NCBI GenBank assembly: GCA_900762015.1
Contig: CAAFEX010000049.1
Location: 1-33,036 of the forward strand
Origin: an uncultured Collinsella sp.
GTDB taxonomy: Bacteria > Actinomycetota > Coriobacteriia > Coriobacteriales > Coriobacteriaceae
Direction: 5' to 3'
Length of the DNA: 33,036 bases
Shown here: positions 1 to 6,892 of the stretch, piece after piece
Layout of the letters: each line of letters opens with the position of its first letter
How positions within the stretch are numbered: the first letter of the stretch is position 1
Notes under the pieces: generated by a model
Databases searched by the model: none
Told to the model about the DNA's origin: nothing
What the model saw: only the letters and a program-made list of their open reading frames with translations
Position numbers and translations under genes: made by a program

Positions 1-96
1 CTTCGCCGCCGACTCGAAGCCGTGCCCTCGCTCGAAGAGCCCGATCGCCGCCTTCCTGGCCTCGATGTCGTGTTTCACCCTCAAGTCGACACGCAT
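1..96 (-). CDS. IS transposase N-terminus (helix-turn-helix, IS3 OrfA-like), cut by the window edge
   Basis: Thirty-two codons are visible, starting at the ATG complement at 94-96 and running off the left edge. The visible peptide begins MRVDLRVKHDIEARKAAI and continues with LFERGHGFESAAK. This is the start of a helix-turn-helix DNA-binding domain of the type that opens IS3-family OrfA and related transposases. The start codon is fixed by a good ribosome site (GGGAGG, six bases, ATG), which lies inside a hairpin described separately. Only the first DNA-binding helices can be seen, so the catalytic part, the IS family and whether the element is intact cannot be judged. A phage or chromosomal HTH protein is the alternative. 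Confidence 0.65.
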   Translation of the reverse strand, partial: MRVDLRVKHDIEARKAAIGLFERGHGFESAAK

Positions 97-135
97 AAAA
101 AGCCTCCCATTTCTCGTGTCCAAGAAATGGGAGGC
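97..135 (-). promoter_or_regulatory. Hairpin with T-tract enclosing the transposase ribosome binding site
   Basis: A perfect 13-bp stem (arms 102-114 and 123-135, loop 115-122) is followed on the minus strand by five T residues and then the transposase ATG. The Shine-Dalgarno GGGAGG (complement of 103-108) is part of the downstream arm. The structure could therefore stop transcription entering from outside the element as an intrinsic terminator, and could also hide the ribosome site in read-through transcripts. Both are known ways in which insertion sequences limit transposase made from external promoters. The fold is seen directly; the function is inferred. Confidence 0.6.
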
Positions 136-180
136 AGTTCACAATGCGTCTGCCGCCGCCTTTGAGGTGCCCCGCGCACA

Positions 181-232
181 TTTCGTGTACTTCGGATACA
201 CGAAAACTGGAAAATCGTGCATTCGAAGTACA
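181..232. repeat. Nested inverted repeats between the IS fragment and the MFS gene
   Basis: A 9-bp perfect inverted repeat (181-189 with 197-205, sequence TTTCGTGTA) overlaps a second one pairing TGTACTTCG at 186-194 with CGAAGTACA at 224-232. The two folds exclude one another. They lie upstream of the transposase gene, so they may belong to the IS end or to a regulator site, but no terminal inverted repeat can be confirmed without the other end of the element. Nothing else is recognised between 136 and 324. Confidence 0.35.
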
Positions 233-324
233 TGAGATCGAACCACAGCTAAAGGGGCTGGCTTAGCCTGTCGTCAGGTAAGCGTCGCGACTGGAACGAT
301 AGACGTTTTAGAGGGAACCTCGCT

Positions 325-1560
325 CTACGCCCTTGCCCGCCTGCGCTCCCAGCGAGCCAACTTAATCGTCACCAGTGTGAGTGCCCAGGCTACAAGCGAG
401 AACGCAGCGCCCACGGCGCCTACGTAGGAAATGCCAACTCCACTTACCACGGCGCCGCCCATTGCGGTGCCAAACGAGATGCCGACGTTAAACGCCATGG
501 GCTCAACCGAACTTGCGAGTACCATCGACTTGGGATGGCGGCTGCGTGCCACGTCCATAAAGTGTGTGATGCACGAGACTGAGAACAGGTACATGAGCAG
601 CGCCAAGCTAAAGACAAAGACCAGCGCGAGCGGCATGGTGCCGCCCACGGCAAACAGCCCGAGCAACGCCGCAGCCTGCAGCACAAACGTCACAAGCAGT
701 GCCTTCATGCCAAAACGTGCGTCGATCCATCCGCCCAGGATGTTCGAGATCAGGCAGAACACGCCGTAGGCCATAAGCGTGGTGCTCGCCTGAACAGTGC
801 CCATACCCAGCACCTGCTCAAGATAAGGCGTAACGTAGCCGTAGAATACATAGACCGAGCCTACGCCAAACAAAAAGATGAGCATGCCGGTGATGATGCT
901 CGGCTCGCGCAGCAGCCCCGCCTGCTCGCGAAAGGTGGCAGGCTCGTCGGTTTGCCCAGCGCGCGGCATAAACGCCACAAGCGCTCCGCAGATCAGAACG
1001 GCAAAGGTCAGCGTGCCGTACATGGTCACGTGCCAATCGAGCGTGTCGGCCACAAACTTGCCGATCGAAGTGACAAAGACCATTGCCACGGAAAACGCAC
1101 CATATACCACCGAGATGGCAAGCGAAGTTTGCTGCGGGGACAGCAACTCGGGGATGTACGTCACGCCCACGGCGAGCAGTGCGCCCGAGACGGAGCCCAG
1201 GACAATGCGCGAGATAAACAGCACTTGAAAGTTGGGCGCCAACGCCATGACCAGGTTGCCGAGCACAAAGACGATGCTGTAGCACACGAGCAGCTGGTAG
1301 CGGCGGAATCGCCCCGTGCTGAGCGCAAGCACCGGTGTTGCGATGGCGTAGACCAGCGCGAACACGCTGATGAGCTGGCCCGCAGTGGCAAGTGATACGC
1401 CGAGTTCCGTCGCCAGGTCGCTTTCGATGCCGATGACCACGAACTCGGAGCAGCCGAGCGAGAATCCCAACAGCACGAGCAGCGCCAGGCAGAGCTTGGT
1501 GCGCGCAGGGGAGAGCGCGGCGGCGGTTGACTTACTTTTAGGCGTGGTTGCGGCGATCAA
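325..1560 (-). CDS. MFS transporter, AraJ/DHA1-like drug or sugar efflux permease
   Basis: The protein is a 411-residue integral membrane protein with about twelve hydrophobic segments. Its opening, LCLALLVLLGFSLGCSEFVV followed by IGIESDLATELGVSLATAGQ, is the typical first helix and loop of DHA1 exporters of the AraJ/YdhP/NepI group. These use the proton gradient to export drugs, sugars or nucleosides; the substrate cannot be read from the sequence. The start is taken as TTG at 1558-1560, preceded by GGAG with eight bases between. The open frame reaches back to 1767, but that extra peptide is basic, not membrane-like, and crosses two palindromic repeats. The gene stands alone on the minus strand, pointing toward the IS fragment. 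Confidence 0.85.
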   Translation of the reverse strand: MIAATTPKSKSTAAALSPARTKLCLALLVLLGFSLGCSEFVVIGIESDLATELGVSLATAGQLISVFALVYAIATPVLALSTGRFRRYQLLVCYSIVFVLGNLVMALAPNFQVLFISRIVLGSVSGALLAVGVTYIPELLSPQQTSLAISVVYGAFSVAMVFVTSIGKFVADTLDWHVTMYGTLTFAVLICGALVAFMPRAGQTDEPATFREQAGLLREPSIITGMLIFLFGVGSVYVFYGYVTPYLEQVLGMGTVQASTTLMAYGVFCLISNILGGWIDARFGMKALLVTFVLQAAALLGLFAVGGTMPLALVFVFSLALLMYLFSVSCITHFMDVARSRHPKSMVLASSVEPMAFNVGISFGTAMGGAVVSGVGISYVGAVGAAFSLVAWALTLVTIKLARWERRRARA

Positions 1561-1617
1561 GGTTGTCACTCCAATGTCGCATTGATAAGCGGGATTCAAT
1601 CCCTGCAACTCTAACAG

Positions 1618-1650
1618 AATGTGACAAAGGGGCAGTCCCTTTGTCACATT
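1618..1650. repeat. Short dispersed palindrome, GACAAAGGG family, copy 1
   Basis: A perfect 14-bp stem (1618-1631 with 1637-1650, loop of five) built on GACAAAGGG / CCCTTTGTC. A relative of the same core lies at 8308-8342, where the outer bases differ (AATGTGAC here, AATCCGAC there) while the core is kept. It sits upstream of the MFS start on the minus strand. Both copies are intergenic, which suggests a small REP-like element or a terminator. Confidence 0.7.
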
Positions 1651-1670
1651 GCGCTGCCGGCCAGTCGCCC

Positions 1671-1735
1671 AAACCATCACAACATTCGATGAAAATCTCG
1701 AAATCGAGGAAAAGCGTCGAATGTTGTGACGGTTT
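1671..1735. repeat. Large imperfect palindrome with 19-bp arms
   Basis: The arms at 1671-1689 and 1717-1735 pair over 19 bp with one mismatch. The core is ACAACATTCGA, and the sequence between them contains a smaller stem CTCGA-AA-TCGAG. A structure this long is not expected by chance. It lies 20 bases from the GACAAAGGG palindrome, in the divergent gap between the MFS gene and the hypothetical gene at 1822. There is no run of T, so a terminator role is unlikely; a repeat element, an operator or a small structured RNA are all possible. Confidence 0.6.
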
Positions 1736-1821
1736 TCGTGTCCGGCGCGGGTGAGCTTCCGCGCCATCTGAGGGTATAAGGCTAGCGAGTGTTTATTTGC
1801 GAGGCCTAAGGGGCGCCCCGT

Positions 1822-2691
1822 ATGGATATCGATAACTTTGAATGGTGGTATAGCGAGGGTGAGGCTCCGGACGAGGAGTGGGACGAGCCTGCGCCGCGTG
1901 ACGTGTCGAGCGACGAGGACGAGACCGGCAACGATGCCGCTGTCGAGCCTGACGCCGCTTCCGATGCCGCCGAGCCCCTAACCTTTGAACAGGCCTGGGC
2001 CCAGGCCGAGGCCGACGAGGCTAAGGCCGATGCCACGGCCACACTCGGTGAGCCGGCGGACATGTCCATCTCGCCGGCCAAGACCCCGCAGCCGCGCCAT
2101 AACATCGACCCCGGCAGCACGGCATCCTTCAGCATACTCGACGTGCCCGCGCATGGTGCTCAGGCGCCTGCGCCCACGCATCGCCCCGACCTAGCTCGCG
2201 AGGAAGACGCGGGCCGCCGCTCCCCGCTCGGCCCCATCCTCATCGCCTTCATGGCCGGCGTCATCGCTTGCTCGGCGATCGGAAATGTCTGGAGCCATGT
2301 GGAGCAACAGCGCAAAGATGCCGCCAAGGTCGAGATGTCTGTCGAGCAATCGCTCAGCCGCACGCGCTCGGTACATGTGTCGGTCGAGGTCAAGGACGGC
2401 GCGACGTGGGACACCGCGCGCGGCGACAGCCAGATGCTCATCCATATCGTGGGCCGCACGCTCAGGGGGCAGGTGATTGACGAGTATCAATATGTCAACT
2501 CCGCTGGCGACGGCATCGAACTCAAGCCCGGCGACTACGAGCTCACCGTCGACGAGCCGCCCGTCGCCACCGATGGCACGCGCTTCCGCGCCTCAAAGCG
2601 CATGGTTCCCGTGAGCTTTAACTCGCAGGCGCCCGATACGGTCGACAGCACACCGCAGGGCGGGTTCGACCTTTACGCAATCGCTCAATAA
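1822..2691 (+). CDS. Hypothetical membrane-anchored protein with acidic N-terminus
   Basis: No family is recognised for this 289-residue protein. Residues 1-135 are acidic and Ala/Pro-rich, with low complexity (many D, E and A), and look disordered. One transmembrane helix follows at about 136-155 (LGPILIAFMAGVIACSAIGN), preceded by RR, so the acidic part is probably cytoplasmic. Residues 160-289 would then be outside the membrane; they are mixed in composition and contain a beta-rich stretch around GDYELTVDEPPVATDGTRFR. The start ATG has AAGGGG eight bases upstream. The gene has 5' neighbours on the other strand and is followed, after 79 bases, by the aldose epimerase. The coding call is firm from codon bias and length; function is unknown. 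Confidence 0.75.
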   Translation: MDIDNFEWWYSEGEAPDEEWDEPAPRDVSSDEDETGNDAAVEPDAASDAAEPLTFEQAWAQAEADEAKADATATLGEPADMSISPAKTPQPRHNIDPGSTASFSILDVPAHGAQAPAPTHRPDLAREEDAGRRSPLGPILIAFMAGVIACSAIGNVWSHVEQQRKDAAKVEMSVEQSLSRTRSVHVSVEVKDGATWDTARGDSQMLIHIVGRTLRGQVIDEYQYVNSAGDGIELKPGDYELTVDEPPVATDGTRFRASKRMVPVSFNSQAPDTVDSTPQGGFDLYAIAQ

Positions 2692-2770
2692 CTGCGCCTG
2701 CCGCTTCTCCTTGCCGCCAAGAGTGGCACAATAGCCCTCGACACTATTGTTTACTTTTGGAGGAAGTAGC

Positions 2771-3664
2771 ATGTCTACCGTCACCACCATCGAGCGCGGC
2801 GGCCTCACCGCGGCCATCGATTCCATGGGGGCCCAGCTCACGAGCCTTGCCCTCAACGGCAACGAGTATCTGTGGCAGGGCGACCCGGCCTTTTGGGGCA
2901 AGCACGCGCCCATTCTGTTCCCCATCGTGGGCTCACTGCGCAACAACACGGCGACGTCTGCGGCTGGCACCTGCGAGATGCCGCGTCATGGCCTCGCGCG
3001 CATCGTCGAGCACAAGCTGGTCGAGGTCTCCGAGGACGGCTCGTCCGTCACCTACGAGATCACCGATACGCCCGAGTCGCTCAAGGCTTTCCCCTTCCAC
3101 TTTAAGCTCAACATGACCTATGCCCTAACCGGCGACGCCACGCTCACGCAGACCTTTGCCGTCACCAACACCGGCGACGTGGACCTGCCGTTCTCGGTGG
3201 GCGGCCACCCCGCGTTTAACGTACCGGCTCCCGGTGCCGAGGACGAGACGTTCGAGGATTACGAGCTGGCATTTACCGAGGCTTGGACCAACGAGGCCCC
3301 CATCATCACGCCCGATGGCCTCATGACGTTCGAGGGTAGCTACAAGGCTCCCGATAACTCGGGCGTGCTGCCCATCACGCACCGCAGCTTCGATAACGAT
3401 GCCATCATGTTCACCGATACCCCGGGCTCCACGCTCACGCTGCGCGGCCGCAAGTCGGGCCACGGCGTCAAGATCGACTTTGAGGGCTTTAAGTACATCG
3501 GCGTGTGGTCTGCCGCCAACGACGCTCCGTTTGTGGCGCTCGAGCCCTGGACCGGTCACACCACCATGGACACCGAGGACGATGTCTTTGAGCACAAGGC
3601 CAACACCATCACCCTGGCCCCGGGCGAGACGGACAAGCGCAGTTTTAGCGTTACCTTGCTCTAG
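2771..3664 (+). CDS. Aldose 1-epimerase family protein (LacX/YeaD-like mutarotase)
   Basis: The 297-residue protein has the features of the galactose mutarotase-like superfamily, LacX group, which interconverts alpha and beta anomers of hexoses. The motif PRHGLAR (His73) and the later FSVGGHPAFNVP (His146) match the two histidines that act at the anomeric centre. ALEPWTG near the C-terminus carries the usual acidic partner. Length fits the family (about 290). The start ATG is set by GGAGGA, six bases upstream. There is no signal peptide, so it acts in the cytoplasm. It appears to be a single gene, closed by the large palindromic repeat ten bases downstream. The exact sugar is unknown. Confidence 0.88.
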   Translation: MSTVTTIERGGLTAAIDSMGAQLTSLALNGNEYLWQGDPAFWGKHAPILFPIVGSLRNNTATSAAGTCEMPRHGLARIVEHKLVEVSEDGSSVTYEITDTPESLKAFPFHFKLNMTYALTGDATLTQTFAVTNTGDVDLPFSVGGHPAFNVPAPGAEDETFEDYELAFTEAWTNEAPIITPDGLMTFEGSYKAPDNSGVLPITHRSFDNDAIMFTDTPGSTLTLRGRKSGHGVKIDFEGFKYIGVWSAANDAPFVALEPWTGHTTMDTEDDVFEHKANTITLAPGETDKRSFSVTLL

Positions 3665-3674
3665 AGGTTTCGCC

Positions 3675-3816
3675 GCTCGGTCGATGCTGCGCGTCGTCCA
3701 GAGCGACAAGTTGTCATTCAAAAGGCAAGGCATAGACCTTCTGGTCATGCCTTGCCTTTTTCATGCCACTTGTTCGCTCTGGACGTCGCTCGCCGGCATT
3801 GCCAAAACATCGGCGT
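3675..3816 (+). repeat. Large dispersed palindromic element, copy A (terminator-like)
   Basis: First of three related elements (others at 9606-9773 and 28281-28434). The inner stem pairs AAAAGGCAAGGCAT with ATGCCTTGCCTTTT perfectly and ends in a T run, as an intrinsic terminator for the epimerase would. The outer stem pairs CCAGAGCGACAAG with CTTGTTCGCTCTGG around one bulge. Copy A lacks the extra first hairpin seen in copies B and C. Its apical sequence 3731-3749 is the reverse complement of the apical sequence in copy B. The 3' tail (CATTGCCAAAACATCGGCGT) is shared with copy B. Confidence 0.85.
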
Positions 3817-3927
3817 CCCCAATGACTACCGTGTGTCTATTAATTTTTCGAGCTTGTGCTGCGCTGCTGGTCGCTGGCGTATATCCTGTTAAGTCGTCAG
3901 CATACGATTCAACAGGGAAGGCAGATT

Positions 3928-4854
3928 ATGCATTCTCCCCATCAACGCGACGCGCATCCACAGCCGATATGCAGCCGTCGCATCTTTTTGGGTAGCGCTC
4001 TCGCTGCGAGCGCTTCTGTCGTCGCCGGCGCACTTGCCGGTTGCCAGCGCCCCTCCACGCTGGAAGTAGTTCAGCCCACGACGGGCGGCGGTCGCGATGA
4101 CCTGTCCGATTCCGTGATCGGCAAGGACAAGATCCGCATCGGCATGGAGGCGGCCTACGCCCCGTACAACTGGCAGGTCTCCGAAGCCAGCGAGTACACC
4201 ATCCCCATCGACAACGTGCAGGGCGCCTATGCCGATGGTTACGACGTGCAGATCGCCAAGATCGTCTGCAAGGCCCTCGGCGGCGAGCCCGTTGCCGTCA
4301 AACAGAGCTTCTCGGGCCTTATCGACTCGCTCAACAACGGCCAGATCGACCTTATCATCGCCGGTATGAGCGCCACGCCCGAGCGCGAGGAGTCCGTCGG
4401 CTTTTCCGACCCGTACTTTATCGGTTACTTTGGCCTGTTCGTAAAAGAGGGCTCGCCCTACCAGAATGCGACCAAGCTCAGCGACTTTAGCGGCGCTACG
4501 GTCCTCGGGCAAAAGGACACCATGCTCGATACCGTCATCGACGAGATTCCGGGCGTTGTCCACAAGAACCCGGTCGATTCGGTTCCCACGGTGTTTTCGA
4601 ACCTGCTGCAGGGCACGTGCGACGCCGTGACCTATAACACCGAGAACGAGAAGGGCTATATGGCCCAAAACCCGGGCATCGTCCCCATTCATTTTGTCGA
4701 GGGCGAGGGCTTTAAGCAGGAGGTCGCGGCAAACGTCGGCTGCCGCAAGGGCTCGGACAAGCTGCTTAAGCTCATCGACAAGACGCTCAAGGGCATTAGC
4801 CAAGAGGAGCGCGACCAAATGTGGGACGCGTGCCTCGACCGTCAGCCGGCATAG
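3928..4854 (+). CDS. Amino acid ABC transporter, substrate-binding lipoprotein (SBP_bac_3 family)
   Basis: This 308-residue protein captures a polar amino acid outside the membrane and passes it to the permease encoded next. The N-terminus has a twin-arginine-like motif SRRIFLG (Arg17-Arg18), a hydrophobic stretch and a lipobox LAGC, with Cys39 as the lipidated residue; export by Tat followed by lipid anchoring is likely. The mature part has the family marks IRIGMEAAYAPYNW, LIDSLNNGQIDLIIAGMSAT and GFSDPYF. The start ATG follows AGGGAAGG by six bases; an open frame extends 24 codons further upstream but without a good ribosome site. Nine bases separate it from the permease, so the genes form an operon. 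The ligand cannot be assigned more closely than polar amino acid. Confidence 0.93.
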   Translation: MHSPHQRDAHPQPICSRRIFLGSALAASASVVAGALAGCQRPSTLEVVQPTTGGGRDDLSDSVIGKDKIRIGMEAAYAPYNWQVSEASEYTIPIDNVQGAYADGYDVQIAKIVCKALGGEPVAVKQSFSGLIDSLNNGQIDLIIAGMSATPEREESVGFSDPYFIGYFGLFVKEGSPYQNATKLSDFSGATVLGQKDTMLDTVIDEIPGVVHKNPVDSVPTVFSNLLQGTCDAVTYNTENEKGYMAQNPGIVPIHFVEGEGFKQEVAANVGCRKGSDKLLKLIDKTLKGISQEERDQMWDACLDRQPA

Positions 4855-4863
4855 GGAGGCAGC

Positions 4864-6012
4864 ATGAAAACCATCAATCGTCTGGCCTCCTTTATCAAGG
4901 CCGACCACCGTTATGTGTACCTGGGCACGAGCGTTATCGCGGCGCTCGGCCTGGCGTTTAGCCAGCGCAACCCCACACCGCTGAGCTTCTTGGCTCCCAC
5001 GGGCGTGTTTCAAGATTGCCTTTGGGCAATCCTGTGGGCGTGGCTCGTCGTGTCGGCGGCGGCGCTGGTCACCAAGCTTATGCACTGGAGCGACTATCGC
5101 GAAAAGTCGCCGTTCGCATCCGAGCGTTTCCGTCGTGGAGCACGTTTAGGCAGCTACGTCGTGGTCGCCATCGCGGCAGTTTTCTTTATCGACCGCTGCG
5201 TCATGTCGTTTATCGACCTGGTGCAGGTGAGCATTGTCTCGGATTCCAACCCCAGCGACTTTTTGTCGAGCCTGGTCTACATGACCTACAAGAGCGGCGA
5301 CTTCTTCATTCGCGGTATCGAGATCACCATCGCGCTTGCCACCTTCGGCACCGTCATCGCATTCTTCCTGGCACTGCTCTTTGTGTTCCTGCGTATTCAG
5401 ACCTTCGACCGCGTGGATAACGATCTGGTGCGCTTCTTTAAGAGTATCGGCCGCGGCTTTGCGACCATCTACTCCACCATCGTGCGCGGCACGCCCATGA
5501 TGGTCCAGGGCCTGCTCATCTATTACGCGGGCTTCACCGTTTTGCGCGGCATGGGCTTCGAGACCGCTCAGGCCAACCAGATTTGGAGCACCTTCACCGC
5601 CGGCCTCGTTACCATCTCGCTCAACTCCACCGCCTACATGATGGAGGTCCTGCGCGGCGGCATCGAGTCCATCGATCCCGGCCAGGCCGAGGCGGCGCGC
5701 TCGCTGGGCCTTTCGCAGTGGCAGGCTATGCGCAAGGTCGTGTTCCCCCAGGGCATTAAAAACGCGATTCCGGCGCTCACCAACGAGCTCATCATCAACA
5801 TCAAGGATTCGTCGGTGCTCTCGGTCATCGGCGTGTTTGACCTCATGTACGCCACCACCACCGTCGCCGGCGTGTACTACCGCCAGATGGAGGTCTACTG
5901 CGTGGCGCTCGTGGTCTACCTGATCCTGACGCTCGTGGCGAGCCGCCTGCTCGAGGCCTTTGGCAAAAAGCTCGGCGCCGAGGCTCCGGTCACGCTGCCC
6001 AGCTCCAACTAG
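4864..6012 (+). CDS. Amino acid ABC transporter permease (HisM/GlnP family)
   Basis: The 382-residue protein forms the membrane channel of the importer. The C-terminal half (from about residue 150) is a His/Glu/Gln-type permease domain. It includes TIVRGTPMMVQGLLIYYAGF and the cytoplasmic EAA loop EAARSLGLSQWQAMRKVVFP, which docks on the ATPase, then GIKNAIPALTNELI. The N-terminal 140 residues add about three hydrophobic helices not found in the minimal 220-residue permeases, so it resembles the longer members of the family. AGGGAGG lies just upstream of the ATG. It is placed between the binding protein and the ATPase, with 22 bases to the latter. A homodimer is likely because only one permease gene is present. 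Confidence 0.93.
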   Translation: MKTINRLASFIKADHRYVYLGTSVIAALGLAFSQRNPTPLSFLAPTGVFQDCLWAILWAWLVVSAAALVTKLMHWSDYREKSPFASERFRRGARLGSYVVVAIAAVFFIDRCVMSFIDLVQVSIVSDSNPSDFLSSLVYMTYKSGDFFIRGIEITIALATFGTVIAFFLALLFVFLRIQTFDRVDNDLVRFFKSIGRGFATIYSTIVRGTPMMVQGLLIYYAGFTVLRGMGFETAQANQIWSTFTAGLVTISLNSTAYMMEVLRGGIESIDPGQAEAARSLGLSQWQAMRKVVFPQGIKNAIPALTNELIINIKDSSVLSVIGVFDLMYATTTVAGVYYRQMEVYCVALVVYLILTLVASRLLEAFGKKLGAEAPVTLPSSN

Positions 6013-6034
6013 GCTCAAGACGAGGAGAATTATC

Positions 6035-6820
6035 ATGGCAGATACCGCCATTACCGGCGTTGCGGCCGCCGCACAGACCAATGAGCCGCTCATCCGCGTT
6101 GAGGGCCTGCGCAAGAGCTTTGGCTCGCTCGAGGTACTCAAGGGCATCGACCTGTCCGTTAACCCCGGCGAAGTCGTCACCATTATCGGCGCCTCGGGTT
6201 CGGGCAAGTCGACCTTCCTGCGCTGCCTCAACCTGCTCGAGACCCCGGACGCGGGCCACATCTGGTTCCACGGCCAGGACCTCACGGCCGAGCGCTGCAA
6301 CATCAACAAGCTGCGCGAGGACATCGGCATGGTGTTCCAGGGCTTTAACCTGTTCAACAACATGGATGTGCTCGACAACTGCACGCTCGCGCCCGTCACG
6401 CTCAAAAAGATGAGCAAGGCCGAGGCCGAGAAGGTCGCGATGGAGCATTTGACGAGTGTGGGGCTCGAAAAGTTCGCGCACGCCGCCGTGGGTCGCCTGT
6501 CCGGCGGCCAAAAGCAGCGCGTGGCCATCGCCCGCGCCCTATGCATGAATCCGCAGATCATGCTGTTCGACGAGCCGACCTCCGCACTCGACCCCGAGAT
6601 CGTGGGCGAGGTGCTCGAGGTCATGCGCAAGCTCGCTGCCGACGGCATGACCATGGTCGTCGTCACGCACGAGATGGCCTTTGCCCGCACCGTGTCAGAT
6701 CGCGTGGTCTTTATGGACAAGGGCGTGGTCCTCGAGGACGCCGCGCCGGCCGAGCTCTTCGGCAACCCCAAGCACCAGCGTACCCGCGAGTTCCTCTCGC
6801 GTTATCTCGAGGACAAGTAG
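6035..6820 (+). CDS. Amino acid ABC transporter ATP-binding protein (GlnQ/HisP family)
   Basis: The 261-residue ATPase drives the importer from the cytoplasmic side. All catalytic motifs are present: Walker A GASGSGKST (52-60), Q-loop Gln102, signature LSGGQ (155-159) in LSGGQKQRVAIARAL, Walker B IMLFDE (175-180), D-loop SALD and the switch His212 in VTHEMAFA. The close match to the polar amino acid subfamily, and the binding-protein/permease/ATPase order, fix the role. The ATG is preceded by GGAG with eight bases between; a longer frame begins inside the permease gene and is not used. About 16 residues precede the first conserved strand, a slightly long N-terminus. Confidence 0.94.
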   Translation: MADTAITGVAAAAQTNEPLIRVEGLRKSFGSLEVLKGIDLSVNPGEVVTIIGASGSGKSTFLRCLNLLETPDAGHIWFHGQDLTAERCNINKLREDIGMVFQGFNLFNNMDVLDNCTLAPVTLKKMSKAEAEKVAMEHLTSVGLEKFAHAAVGRLSGGQKQRVAIARALCMNPQIMLFDEPTSALDPEIVGEVLEVMRKLAADGMTMVVVTHEMAFARTVSDRVVFMDKGVVLEDAAPAELFGNPKHQRTREFLSRYLEDK

Positions 6821-6843
6821 CCGACCGCAAACGCTTATGTGAC

Positions 6844-6868
6844 AGGGCCGCTCCGGTGGGGCGGCTCT
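6844..6868 (+). terminator. Possible GC-rich hairpin after the ABC operon
   Basis: AGGGCCGC (6844-6851) can pair with GCGGCTCT (6861-6868), with one G-T pair and a nine-base loop. No T run follows, so it may only weaken transcription into the peptidase gene, which starts 25 bases later. Confidence 0.3.
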
Positions 6869-6892
6869 CGTCATCACAATCGAAAGGATGCC

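Noticed and set aside
3889..5085. A 398-codon minus-strand frame opposite the ABC binding protein
   Set aside because: Antisense shadow; it also spans the intergenic gap and contains charged low-complexity sequence only.
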